Part shown: in pieces, positions 17,842-25,751 of the stretch | How the letters are laid out: each line of letters begins with the position of its first letter | Numbering within the stretch: the stretch's first letter is position 1 | Source of the DNA: Reddybacter sp041277045 | GTDB taxonomy: Bacteria; Pseudomonadota; Gammaproteobacteria; Pseudomonadales; Porticoccaceae | Assembly (NCBI GenBank): GCA_041277045.1 | Contig: JBGFSY010000001.1 | Span: 124,001-188,000 of the forward strand | Direction of reading: 5' to 3' | DNA length: 64,000 nucleotides | The notes under the pieces: model-generated | The model's input: the letters and a program-made list of their open reading frames with translations, nothing else | What the model was told of the DNA's origin: nothing | Database searches by the model: none | Program-made: the position numbers and the translations under genes

Positions 17842-18996
17842 TTAACTACGCGCACCCGATGCCAGCAAACGGCCAATAATAATGCGCTGTACCTCAGAAG
17901 TGCCCTCGACAATTTGCATAATTTTGCTGGCGCGGAAAATACTCGCCACCGGGTAGTCTTCCATCACGCCGTTGCCACCGAGTATTTGCACCGCATCACT
18001 GGCGCATTGCTCGAGTATCTCCGAGGCATAGAGTTTGGCGCTGGCGGCTTCAAAGGTGTGGGGGCGGCCTTCATCCTTTAGCCAGGCAGCCTTTAAGTAC
18101 AGGGTGCGGGCCATTTCGATTTTCACCGCCATATCGCTGAGTTTGAACTGCACACCCTGGAATTCAAAAATTGGCTTGCCAAATTGCTCGCGCTCACGTG
18201 CATAGGCCAGGGCGTGGTCGAGGCAGGCCTGGGCGGCACCCACACAGGCGGCGGCAATGCTGATGCGCCCGGTCTCCAATACGGCGAGATGCTGAGCGAA
18301 ACCACGGCGGGGGTCACCGAGTATGCTGTCTTTGGGGATGCGACAGCTGTCAAAAATCAACTCGTTAGTGGCACCGGATTCAAAGGCAATTTTGTCGTAG
18401 CTTCTACCCACCACCAAGCCGGGGGCAGTTTTCGGCACAATAAAGGTGACGATTTGCTCTTTGCCTTCGATCTCGGCACGGGCCGCGACCACCACCAGCG
18501 AGCAATTATCGAGACCGACATTGGTAATAAACTGTTTGCTACCCTCTAACACCCATTCTTCACCGTCGAGTACGGCGCGCATTTTCAGGCTGCCGGCATC
18601 GGAGCCACTGCTGGGTTCGGTCAGGGCAAAGGCACCAATGGCCTTACCCGAGCATAAGCCCGGCAGCCACTGCTTCTTTTGCGCCTCGGTGCCGAAGCGG
18701 TCAATTTCCTGAGCGACAACACTGGTGGTGACATCGAGCAGGGTGCCGAGGGCGATATCGGCTCGCGATACTTCTTCAATCACCAGGTGCATGGACACCC
18801 AGTCGCCACCACCGCCGCCGTATTCCTCACTAAAGGGCACACCCATAAAACCCATACCCGCCATTTTATCGAGAATGTCATAGGGCACATCGCTACAGGT
18901 TGAAAGCTTCTGAAATTCGGGGGCAATCACGTCGGCGGCAAAACGCCGGGCCATGTCGCGGATAATGCTTTGCTCTTCATTTAAATCAAAATTCAT
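17842..18996 (-). CDS. Acyl-CoA dehydrogenase (short/branched-chain type)
   Basis: The 384 residues follow the classic medium/short-chain layout, with ALTEPSSGSDAGSL (FAD and substrate contact) at about 120-133 and KQFITNVG. A C-terminal ILGGNGVMEDYPV and IVEGTSEVQRIIIGRLL follow, where Glu364 is the catalytic base of this subfamily (EGT). It would carry out the first step of beta-oxidation. The enoyl-CoA hydratase starts upstream on the same strand about 90 bases away, so the pair forms two consecutive steps. A decayed paralogue of its 3' end lies about 2.3 kb downstream beyond the ankyrin/TPR gene. Confidence 0.93.
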   Translation of the reverse strand: MNFDLNEEQSIIRDMARRFAADVIAPEFQKLSTCSDVPYDILDKMAGMGFMGVPFSEEYGGGGGDWVSMHLVIEEVSRADIALGTLLDVTTSVVAQEIDRFGTEAQKKQWLPGLCSGKAIGAFALTEPSSGSDAGSLKMRAVLDGEEWVLEGSKQFITNVGLDNCSLVVVAARAEIEGKEQIVTFIVPKTAPGLVVGRSYDKIAFESGATNELIFDSCRIPKDSILGDPRRGFAQHLAVLETGRISIAAACVGAAQACLDHALAYAREREQFGKPIFEFQGVQFKLSDMAVKIEMARTLYLKAAWLKDEGRPHTFEAASAKLYASEILEQCASDAVQILGGNGVMEDYPVASIFRASKIMQIVEGTSEVQRIIIGRLLASGARS

Positions 18997-19086
18997 GTTT
19001 CTACCTGTTGGTGGTTGTTATGCGATTCTAGGTGTTTAGGGGCCACCCTTACTGAGGACTTTCCACTTTAGCTGCCATGCCCTTAT

Positions 19087-19863
19087 TTACTTACCGCGCC
19101 ATTTGGGGGCGCGCTTTTCGACAAAGGCCTTAAAGCCCTCTGCTCTATCCTCGGTGGCAAAGAGAAAATGAAACAGGCGCTGCTCGGTGGCCAGCCCATG
19201 GCAGAGGGTTTCGTCCAGTGCGGCATTGACACACTCCTTGCCCACCTCCACCGCTAACGGCGGACGCTGCGCCAACTGCTCAGCCAGAGCCTCGGCCTTG
19301 GCCAGAACCTCGTCACCGGGGCAGGCGTAATTGGCGATGCCAAAATTGATGGCCTCGGTGGCTGTCAGGGTGCGGCCATTGAGGATCATCTCCATCGCCA
19401 GAGCCTTACCGACAATACCCGGTAAACGCTGGGTGCCGCCGGCACCGGGGATCACGCCCAGGGTGACCTCGGGCAAGCCGAGACTCACCTCGTCGCCGAC
19501 CACCACCATGTCGCACTGCATCACCAGCTCTAAACCACCACCCAGGGCAAGCCCTCTGACTGCCGCAATAACCGGTTTGCGGAAGTTTTCAATCGCCCGC
19601 CAACTGGGACTGGCAAAATGGCGCCGCGCATCGACGGCCGTCAAATTCATCAATTCGCTGATATCCGCACCGGCCGCAAAGGCCCGCTCGCTGCCGGTGA
19701 GCACCACGGCACGAACCTCATCATCGGCCTCAAACCCTGTTAAAACAACATTGAGTTCGTCGAGCATGCCCTGGCACAAGGCATTTAATTGTTTGGGACG
19801 GTTAAATTGTACGCGGGCATAACCCGCATCAAATTTCTCAACCAGTAGATATTGATACGTCAT
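19087..19863 (-). CDS. Enoyl-CoA hydratase/isomerase
   Basis: I use the ATG at 19863 (258 residues), because GAGGAAAG lies 6 bases before it and the protein then begins like other crotonases (MTYQYLLVEKFDAGYARVQF). The frame is open 68 codons further but that part is not family-like. The oxyanion-hole segments AFAAGADISEL and RGLALGGGLELVMQCD are present. The two catalytic Glu are at about 112 and 132 (LPEVTLGVIPGAGGTQRLP). It hydrates 2-enoyl-CoA made by the adjacent acyl-CoA dehydrogenase. The 303-base upstream gap holds a palindrome (20002-20019) that may be its operator and no other gene. Confidence 0.93.
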   Translation of the reverse strand: MTYQYLLVEKFDAGYARVQFNRPKQLNALCQGMLDELNVVLTGFEADDEVRAVVLTGSERAFAAGADISELMNLTAVDARRHFASPSWRAIENFRKPVIAAVRGLALGGGLELVMQCDMVVVGDEVSLGLPEVTLGVIPGAGGTQRLPGIVGKALAMEMILNGRTLTATEAINFGIANYACPGDEVLAKAEALAEQLAQRPPLAVEVGKECVNAALDETLCHGLATEQRLFHFLFATEDRAEGFKAFVEKRAPKWRGK

Positions 19864-20001
19864 GCAGCTTTCCTCATCTTTTATTTTTACGACTAGGGGT
19901 TTCGTAGGCTGTAAATATTCTTGGCAATTGTGCCGGGAATTAGCACAGGTACAAAAGCCTACAGATTGTAAGCAAAGAAAGGGGGGATTCCCACAAACGC
20001 T

Positions 20002-20019
20002 AGTGACTGTAAAGTCACT
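20002..20019. promoter_or_regulatory. Inverted repeat upstream of the enoyl-CoA hydratase, candidate operator
   Basis: AGTGACT-GTAA-AGTCACT has two perfect 7-base arms and a 4-base centre, about 140 bases before the hydratase start codon. Spacing and symmetry fit a TetR-type dimer, the class that often controls fatty-acid degradation genes. No such regulator gene is in the window. Confidence 0.4.
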
Positions 20020-20166
20020 GTACGATGAGCTTTTCACACTCCATTGACAGCAACTTATTGACGACAATCAGTCCGCAGTTTTTGGTGCCTGCGTCTTTAG
20101 GCACTGCAATCTACAGAAACAGTCCGTCGCTATTTATAGCGTCCACAGATGATGGCACGTCAATTA

Positions 20167-20994
20167 CTAGATGCCAGCAAGATAAACACCAGCGAGGACA
20201 AGCAAGCCCAATAAAAGCATGACCGACACCCCTCCCCGATTTTTCTTCGGTACAAAACCAAACAGTGAGGTTAGCCGAGATAAAAGCCAAATAGGCGGCG
20301 CGCCAAACATTAATTCTTTATAGGATCGGTCACCGGCAAGCTTCAAGGTCTCATGCATAAAGCCAGCACCACGAAAAAAAGGTAATAGCATACTTTGACT
20401 GAAGGTGTTACTTAACGATCCACCATCAACCGCTTTGTAAATGGCATCGCCTAATATTTTTTTATCACCCGCCCAGAGCGACTGCAGTAAAATTTTACCA
20501 TTCACACCAATCAAATGGACTGAATTGGGTTTAAGGTCAAGAATTTTGTGTAAGGGGCCATCGAGCTCATCAATAATTACAGGGGCATCTATGGCGTAAT
20601 TATTTTTAAAATCTAAAGCATTACAGCGCTTCTGCTCGAGAGTTTTGGGCTGGGGATAGTTCTCGCCAGGGTGGGCCTCGCGCACATAAACAAAGGCAAT
20701 ACGAAGCTTGTTACCCCTATTTTGTTGCAGCTCTTTTAATAGTGGCATAACGCTGATTGTCATCGGGCAAGTAATTGAAGCCGTCACCAGCAACAGGGGT
20801 TTGTCTTTGGCAAGCTCATAGAGACTAACTTTGCGGCCATCATCCATAGTCACCGCTATATCTGGAATGACCTGACCCGGACGCAGTGCATTACGACTAA
20901 AACGCATGTCACTCATCATCACTTGCAAACTAAAATGATCGAATAAATATGCTCGGCCATTATCGACATTCGAAGTGGTATTTTTAAGCTTCAC
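20167..20994 (-). CDS. Membrane-anchored redoxin with deiodinase-like thioredoxin fold
   Basis: I choose the GTG at 20994 (275 residues), because AGAGG precedes it by 8 bases; the frame is open 11 codons further to an ATG. The core DGRKVSLYELAKDKPLLLVTASITCPMTISVMPLL is a thioredoxin-type strand-turn with a single Cys where deiodinases hold selenocysteine. FVYVREAHPGE is the strand after it and is typical of the iodothyronine-deiodinase-like group. SVHLIGVNGKILLQSLWAG closes the fold. A hydrophobic C-terminal segment (SVMLLLGLLVLAGVYLAGI) anchors it to the membrane. Bacterial members are thought to be thiol redox enzymes. The stop lies in the hydratase's upstream region. Confidence 0.65.
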   Translation of the reverse strand: MKLKNTTSNVDNGRAYLFDHFSLQVMMSDMRFSRNALRPGQVIPDIAVTMDDGRKVSLYELAKDKPLLLVTASITCPMTISVMPLLKELQQNRGNKLRIAFVYVREAHPGENYPQPKTLEQKRCNALDFKNNYAIDAPVIIDELDGPLHKILDLKPNSVHLIGVNGKILLQSLWAGDKKILGDAIYKAVDGGSLSNTFSQSMLLPFFRGAGFMHETLKLAGDRSYKELMFGAPPIWLLSRLTSLFGFVPKKNRGGVSVMLLLGLLVLAGVYLAGI

Positions 20995-21101
20995 AATATT
21001 GACCTCTTTATATTCAACGCCAAACATAAATTACAGCTTAGCTTATTAAAGATCCCGGGCTTTACAGGACATATGCAAAGCCCCGAAGTATTATCAGCAC
21101 A

Positions 21102-21629
21102 CTATTTAAATTGATCATCCAACGGCGTGTGCGCCAGCTTATTGGTGTAATTGCTGATCGTCTTCTGGGCGATACCGAGAATAATTTCGAGCAATTGCTG
21201 ATTGCCGTAACCCACTGCCTTAAAGCGGGCAATTTGCTCATCGTCCAAATCGCCGCGCTGATTTAACAAGGCTTGAGTGGTGACTTTTAGCACCTCCAAC
21301 TTTTCCGTCGGCAGCGCCTTGCCTTCGAGCAAGGCATTGATGAGGGCACCATCTACCTCCATCATCCCCGCAATAGTGGTATGGGCCGGCACGCAGTAGT
21401 GGCATTGATTTTCGAGATTGATGGACTGCCACACCACGGTCAGCTCTTCGGCATCGAAGCTACTTTGCTGAAAAAAGTCATGGAGGTTTTTATAGGCCGT
21501 GAGCACCGGCGGTGCCTCTGCCAGAACCGCGTGTAAATTCGGTACCCAGCCAAAGACCTCAGCAGAGTTTTTAAGTTCATCTTGTGCCGCCTGCGGGGCC
21601 GTTTCCGGGGTATGTAGTGTGAAGGCCAT
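21102..21629 (-). CDS. Carboxymuconolactone decarboxylase/AhpD-like protein
   Basis: I use the ATG at 21629 (175 residues), 8 bases after AAGGAG; a GTG three codons upstream overlaps that ribosome site. The protein has the AhpD-like helical fold with NLENQCHYCVPAHTTIA, where CxxC plus the nearby His form the peroxidase or redox centre of this family. GWVPNLHAVLAEAPPVLTAY precedes it and is typical of the peroxidase-related group. It is divergent from the AraC-type regulator with a gap of about 145 bases. That arrangement suggests that the regulator controls it. Confidence 0.87.
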   Translation of the reverse strand: MAFTLHTPETAPQAAQDELKNSAEVFGWVPNLHAVLAEAPPVLTAYKNLHDFFQQSSFDAEELTVVWQSINLENQCHYCVPAHTTIAGMMEVDGALINALLEGKALPTEKLEVLKVTTQALLNQRGDLDDEQIARFKAVGYGNQQLLEIILGIAQKTISNYTNKLAHTPLDDQFK

Positions 21630-21774
21630 TGGGCTCACTCCTTAATTGTGGAAAATCTTATGAATTTCACCCGGGGCCATGCCTCATATCAGCCACCGAG
21701 GGAGCCATGACTTTACGTCGCTAAAACCGTACGATGAATGCCTTAAAATACCAAGTTGCAGCCCTGGAGTCCCA

Positions 21775-22665
21775 ATGTCACCCTTAAACGATCTGACTCA
21801 ACTCCTTAAACTGAGTGTTGAGGTCTACCATAACGCCCGCATTTGCGGTGACTGGAAGATAGAAACCGGCGCTGAAACCAGCGGTAAAACCTGCTTCCAC
21901 ATGGCCACCCAGGGCGGTTGCCTGCTCACCGTGCCCGGTCACGACAAGTGGCTACTGGCAGAGGGTGATCTGGTGATCTTCCCCCGCGAAGTCGCCCACA
22001 ATATGGTCAGCCAGCAAGTACAACACGGCCCGCAACAACACCTGCCTATTAAGCAGTCACAAAACACAGCGGGCACCAGCATGCTCTGTGGTGAAATCAC
22101 CTTTGCCAACCCCGGTTTTCAGGTACTACTCGATGCCCTGCCTGCAGTGTTTGTGATTCAGCGCGATGCCACCACGCCCTGGCTCAGCGAGCTGTTGAAT
22201 TTAATCCTCAACGAAAGCCTGAGCAGCGAAACGCCCTCCAACCCCCTGCTCGATAAACTCTGCGAACTCTTATTTGCCTATGGCCTGCGTCACTTTATCG
22301 AATATCAAAACCGCAGCATTGGCGTGGTGGCACTGTTCAGCCACCGGCAAATTGCCCGTGCCATCAGCGCCATTCACAAACAACCGAGCTACGAATGGGG
22401 ACTGATTAATCTTGCCGAAGAGGCGCAAATGTCGCGCACCCAATTCGCGCAAAGTTTTAAACAACTGAGCGGCTGGACGCCCATGCAATACCTGACATGG
22501 TGGCGCATGCAAATCGCCTGGTCTTATCTCGATGCCGGCGAGCATGTCGCCACGGTTGCCGAGAAAGTGGGTTATCGCTCCGAGTCAGCCTTCTCGCGGG
22601 CCTTTCAGAAAAACCATGGGCTGAATGCAGGCGCTGTGCGCCGTGGAGGACGAGCCAGAACATAA
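21775..22665 (+). CDS. AraC family transcriptional regulator with N-terminal cupin domain
   Basis: I prefer the ATG at 21775 (296 residues), with GGAG 6 bases before it; the frame is open 32 codons further. The N-terminal half is the cupin-6 type found in AraC regulators of oxidoreductase genes (CFHMATQGGCLLTVPGHDKW, EGDLVIFPREVAHNM). The C-terminal 100 residues hold two helix-turn-helix units: INLAEEAQMSRTQFAQSFK and VATVAEKVGYRSESAFSRAF. It is divergent from the AhpD-like gene and likely controls it. The inducer is unknown. Confidence 0.9.
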   Translation: MSPLNDLTQLLKLSVEVYHNARICGDWKIETGAETSGKTCFHMATQGGCLLTVPGHDKWLLAEGDLVIFPREVAHNMVSQQVQHGPQQHLPIKQSQNTAGTSMLCGEITFANPGFQVLLDALPAVFVIQRDATTPWLSELLNLILNESLSSETPSNPLLDKLCELLFAYGLRHFIEYQNRSIGVVALFSHRQIARAISAIHKQPSYEWGLINLAEEAQMSRTQFAQSFKQLSGWTPMQYLTWWRMQIAWSYLDAGEHVATVAEKVGYRSESAFSRAFQKNHGLNAGAVRRGGRART

Positions 22666-22849
22666 AGCATGACCGACTGCCCTAGCTCAGACGTCAGTCT
22701 TTTTGTCGCCAAGCGCTTCAACAGATTCCAGGCACCGAGGAAATCACCTGCAGACGCTATCTAAATGTTTCGCCACCACCTGAGTGGTCTATAGTCAGTT
22801 AATGAATTTGTCACAAATACATTAACTTAAAAACGACAGGGAGAATGTT

Positions 22850-23944
22850 ATGACCAGAATCCACAGAATAATCACTGCAATAATGTGCTCAATGGCGAGT
22901 ATTGTTACTGTTTTTTACGTTACCTCTGACGCGGCTTATGCTCAGGCGGATAAAAACAAAGGGGCTGATTATCAAGTACCGCGTAACTCTCTGGGTCATC
23001 CAGACCTGCAGGGTGTTTGGGATTTTCGCACCTTAACCCCGCTGGAACGCCCCGTTGAGGCAGGCGACAAGGCGGTATTTACAGCAGAAGAGGCGGAGGC
23101 ATTTCGCCAGCAAGAGGTGGCGAGTCACGATGTTGATGAGCAAAGGGGTATCCCAGCCTCATTCGATGTGGAAGCAGCCTACAACACCTTCTGGTGGGAT
23201 TTTGGCACCGAAATGAACGAAGACCGACGTACATCGCTTATTGTTGACCCCGCCAATGGACGGCTGCCAAAGCTGACACCAAAAGCGCGAGAAGATATGA
23301 AAAGAAACCTACTGCATATCCCGCCGGTAAGAGTGTTTGGCTCCATCGGCGAGGTCACCTTTCGACCCAAAGGGCCGGAGGCACTCGGGCTTTCTGAGCG
23401 CTGCCTGGTCGGCTTCAATGCCGGGCCACCACTGATACCGAGCGCCTATAACAACAACATCCGCATCGTACAGACGCCAGGTCATATTGTTTTATTCACA
23501 GAGATGATTCACGACGCACGCATTATCGCGATGGATGACAGTCCGCAATTACCGAAGGGCTTTAAAAAATGGTCGGGAGCTTCGAGCGGCCATTGGGATA
23601 AAGACACACTCGTCATCGAAACAAACAATTTCACCGATAAGACGCCCGTCTATCAGTTGCCCATCAACTTGAAGGATCCGTCTATGAACGGCGTAGTGGG
23701 TAGAGGCAGGGATTTCAAGCTGAGCGAACGTATAACGCGAATTAGTGATTCCCGCTTGCTCTATGAGTACACCATTGACGAACCTAATACCTTCACAAAA
23801 CCCTTTACCGTGGCAATACCCATGAAAGCGAGTGAGGATCAAATGTTTGAGTATGCCTGTCACGAGGGAAACCACTCAATGGCGGGCATGCTAGGTGGCG
23901 CTCGAACACTCGAGAAAGAAGCTGCCCAGGCTGCTAAAAAATAA
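22850..23944 (+). CDS. Conserved secreted protein of unknown function
   Basis: This 364-residue protein has a signal peptide (cleavage near AAYAQA, residue 32). Its pattern is one I know from many uncharacterised proteobacterial and acidobacterial proteins: HPDLQGVWDFRTLTPLERP, WWDFGTEMNEDRRTSLIVDP, LSERCLVGFNAGPPLIPSAY, YNNNIRIVQTPGHIVLFTEM, IHDARIIAMD, SSGHWDKDTLVIETNNF, LLYEYTIDEPNTF, and FEYACHEGNHSMAGMLGGAR. Family members often lie near degradation genes of steroid-like or aromatic compounds, but no activity is known to me. GGGAGA precedes the ATG by 5 bases. It stands alone downstream of the AraC gene. Confidence 0.75.
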   Translation: MTRIHRIITAIMCSMASIVTVFYVTSDAAYAQADKNKGADYQVPRNSLGHPDLQGVWDFRTLTPLERPVEAGDKAVFTAEEAEAFRQQEVASHDVDEQRGIPASFDVEAAYNTFWWDFGTEMNEDRRTSLIVDPANGRLPKLTPKAREDMKRNLLHIPPVRVFGSIGEVTFRPKGPEALGLSERCLVGFNAGPPLIPSAYNNNIRIVQTPGHIVLFTEMIHDARIIAMDDSPQLPKGFKKWSGASSGHWDKDTLVIETNNFTDKTPVYQLPINLKDPSMNGVVGRGRDFKLSERITRISDSRLLYEYTIDEPNTFTKPFTVAIPMKASEDQMFEYACHEGNHSMAGMLGGARTLEKEAAQAAKK

Positions 23945-23973
23945 TGCCGCTAAACCACTGTCAAATTTATTGG

Positions 23974-24249
23974 CTAAACTTTCGATAAGTTGAGAGTCTT
24001 GCGAACCTGCCGCAGCTCATCGCTGTTCTGCATGCTCAGCCAGCTTTCCGGGGAATGTCCAAGCACCTTCGGCAAGCGCAGCGCTATTTCTGGTGAAACT
24101 GCGCTTTGATCTTTCGGGACACGGTTTAAGGCCGATGCCGCCATATCGAGATCGAGATGCTTTGCCAGCTTGCGGCAGCTGATACCGTAGAGCGCCCTAT
24201 AAATCGACTCGATAAACTCGCCCGAATGGGGAGGTTTGTACATAGTCAT
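23974..24249 (-). CDS. HigA-like antitoxin (HTH, VapI type) without partner
   Basis: With the ATG at 24249 (GAGG ten bases upstream) the protein has 91 residues. YKPPHSGEFIESIYRALYGI is the HigA N-terminal pattern (PxHPGExL). ISCRKLAKHLDLDMAASALNRV is the helix-turn-helix, and SPEIALRLPKVLGHSPESWL is the usual C-terminal motif. HigA represses its own operon and neutralises the HigB ribonuclease, which normally precedes it. No HigB-like frame is found in the 530 bases upstream, which hold only repeats, so this is an orphan. It marks the left edge of the accessory island. Confidence 0.82.
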   Translation of the reverse strand: MTMYKPPHSGEFIESIYRALYGISCRKLAKHLDLDMAASALNRVPKDQSAVSPEIALRLPKVLGHSPESWLSMQNSDELRQVRKTLNLSKV

Positions 24250-24317
24250 CAATGATAACCCTCATCGTTAAGGATGCAGGCATTGCCAACTTACCAAAAA
24301 GGGTAGCGTGCGCTTTA

Positions 24318-24609
24318 ATTCTCGAGTCTGACCCCAATTTCCTTATGGATGGGTGTCCTGACTAAACCCAGCCCGCCAAACCTCTGTAATCACACGCCAA
24401 AATGATTCTGTTACGAATTGTTTACGCTACAGACTTTCTTTTGGGGTGTAAATTGTAGATGGATGTCCTTATGGGCTAGGAAATCAGCTTACGAGATGCA
24501 TTATGGGCTGAGCGTTGCACTTATTACTTGAACTCAGGAGGCAATAAAAAGTAGGTGTCATCGCTAGACAGCCTGAATTTGGAGGTAAATTCGAGTCTGA
24601 CCCCAATTA
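24318..24609. repeat. Interspersed repeats in a gene-free stretch (REP/transposon-associated look)
   Basis: The motif TCGAGTCTGACCCCAATT appears at 24321-24339 and again at 24590-24607. A second motif, GATGG(G/A)TGTCCT, is at 24349-24359 and 24458-24469 and recurs twice more at 24721-24781. Both sequence types are ones I associate with small IS200-like (Y1/RAYT) transposase neighbourhoods in gammaproteobacteria, but no transposase frame is present. The rest of 24250-24702 shows no gene. Confidence 0.6.
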
Positions 24610-24702
24610 TCATACGGACGCACCAGATACGCTGACATACCCAAGCTTCTTGTGCTGTCTTCGCAGGCGGTCCCAGCAGCGTACACGCTCGATTCAAGTT
24701 CA

Positions 24703-24781
24703 CTCGCAGTGCAAATTATAGATGGGTGTCCTGACTAAACTCTCTCGCAATGCAAATTATAGATGGGTGTCCTGACTAAAC
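24703..24781. repeat. 38-base direct tandem repeat, two copies
   Basis: CTCGCA(G/A)TGCAAATTATA followed by GATGGGTGTCCTGACTAAAC occurs at 24703-24740 and 24744-24781 with one mismatch and a period of 41. A further partial copy of the second half is at 24349-24367. The second copy ends at the stop codon of the next minus-strand gene. It may have mediated the loss of a cassette end here. Confidence 0.85.
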
Positions 24782-25141
24782 CTATAAATCATCACCTCTG
24801 ATGCTCAAAGTTATATTTTTTGATGTAATTTCCATCTCAGAACGAAGTGCATCGCTGATACTATTTGAAAAAATGTACTTTGGTACAACAACATTGCTTT
24901 TAATATAGACTGGATGATTAGTCATAATATTTAGATACTTATTAAGTAGATCTGAGGATGTTGTTTCTCGTTTTAGTTGACCTTTTAGTTTCTCATAGAA
25001 TATATTTATTGCCATTTGTTCGTTTATGCTAGCATCATCTTCATTCAAGGCAACGAACAAAACCTCTGCCACTTTTGGTAACTTCCAGTTCATTTCAGAA
25101 GCAATTGATCTTATTTGATTTTGTATTTCTTTTGTTTTCAT
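24782..25141 (-). CDS. Hypothetical A+T-rich accessory protein
   Basis: The 119-residue protein is hydrophilic, without signal peptide or membrane segment, and I do not recognise it. The N-terminal half is helical and charged (KTKEIQNQIRSIASEMNW, then an acidic EDDASINEQMAI). The C-terminal part has alternating hydrophobics (VYIKSNVVVPKYIFSN, NITLSIRG). GGGACA lies directly before the ATG. Base composition matches the cassette genes next to it and not the core genome. Its stop falls on the end of the tandem repeat. It could be a further integron cassette gene whose attC was lost, but no attC is visible on either side. Confidence 0.55.
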   Translation of the reverse strand: MKTKEIQNQIRSIASEMNWKLPKVAEVLFVALNEDDASINEQMAINIFYEKLKGQLKRETTSSDLLNKYLNIMTNHPVYIKSNVVVPKYIFSNSISDALRSEMEITSKNITLSIRGDDL

Positions 25142-25218
25142 TGTCCCAGTTTGTCCCTGCGCCCTTGATACTATTCCAATTTCCCAGTCGGGATTAAATA
25201 AACTATAAGGATCATGTA

Positions 25219-25344
25219 ATGACTAAATATCTATCAACTATCACCATATTCAGTAATGCTGGCGGAAACCCACCAAACGGGCCAAGCACAACAGGCAACC
25301 CTTCTGGCGGCGGAAGAGGTAACAATACGCCAAAAGGTAAGTAA
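25219..25344 (+). CDS. Candidate 41-residue Gly/Asn/Pro-rich peptide
   Basis: A short frame begins at ATG 25219 with AAGGA 7 bases before it. It has a hydrophobic start (MTKYLSTITIFSNAGG) and then a low-complexity tail rich in Gly, Asn, Pro and Ser ending GNNTPKGK. The stop at 25342-25344 abuts the last base of the convergent Cys-rich cassette gene. Leader-plus-flexible-tail shape is seen in some peptide-modification precursors, but no modifying enzyme is nearby. An overlapping minus-strand frame exists and looks less natural. I do not recognise it. Confidence 0.4.
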   Translation: MTKYLSTITIFSNAGGNPPNGPSTTGNPSGGGRGNNTPKGK

Positions 25345-25737
25345 TTAACCACAAGCTTTAGCATTGGAGTTAAAGGCCTTGATAAAGGCCTTTTCACTTA
25401 CCTTGTACCGAATGTAGGAAATTTCATTCATTGTATCTTCAAGGGCGCACAAACAAACGTCCCTTCTTTTTCCATGTACACTAAAGCCAACTGGCTCTTG
25501 ATATGAGTTAGTGCATGCGTTGAGCATCTCTGATTCGACAGCTAGTGGGTATCTATTATCAGTAATGGCATAATCAACAAACTGGCTTCCACCATAGGCC
25601 AGCACCATTGCGATGGCCGATACCTTAAGAGGCTTCTTTATATTAAATTTTTCGATGTCATTTGAGCATGTAGTGCAATGAAATCGTACTTCTGCATTTA
25701 CATCTGCTTTATCTTCGCAGGAACATGAATCTGGCAC
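25345..25737 (-). CDS. Cys-rich small membrane protein in an integron cassette (cassette 3)
   Basis: The frame is open to 25800, but those extra codons lie inside an attC site. The GTG at 25737, preceded by AAAGGAG, is the sensible start (130 residues). The N-terminus has CSC (5-7) and CTTC (21-24), a possible zinc site. One hydrophobic segment follows at about 41-60 (VSAIAMVLAYGGSQFVDYAI). The C-terminal domain has further Cys (NAC, DVCLC, KACG). No family is recognised. The ribosome site just after the attC is the same design as in cassette 2. No attC follows the gene, so the cassette is truncated or its end was replaced. Confidence 0.65.
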   Translation of the reverse strand: MPDSCSCEDKADVNAEVRFHCTTCSNDIEKFNIKKPLKVSAIAMVLAYGGSQFVDYAITDNRYPLAVESEMLNACTNSYQEPVGFSVHGKRRDVCLCALEDTMNEISYIRYKVSEKAFIKAFNSNAKACG

Positions 25738-25751
25738 AATTTCTCCTTTAT

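Noticed and set aside
19864..20067. Longer N-terminus for the enoyl-CoA hydratase
   Set aside because: The 68 extra residues are Cys/Ser-rich and not crotonase-like; GAGGAAAG before the ATG at 19863 decides the start.
24250..24781. Full insertion sequence in the repeat-rich gap
   Set aside because: No transposase frame of useful length and no terminal inverted repeats were found; only short interspersed and tandem repeats.
24703..24781. CRISPR array
   Set aside because: Only two adjacent copies with a 3-base spacing, no spacers and no cas genes.
25212..25397. Minus-strand 61-residue frame rich in Leu and Pro
   Set aside because: It mirrors the Gly/Asn/Pro-rich plus-strand frame and overlaps the end of the Cys-rich gene; the plus-strand frame has the better start.
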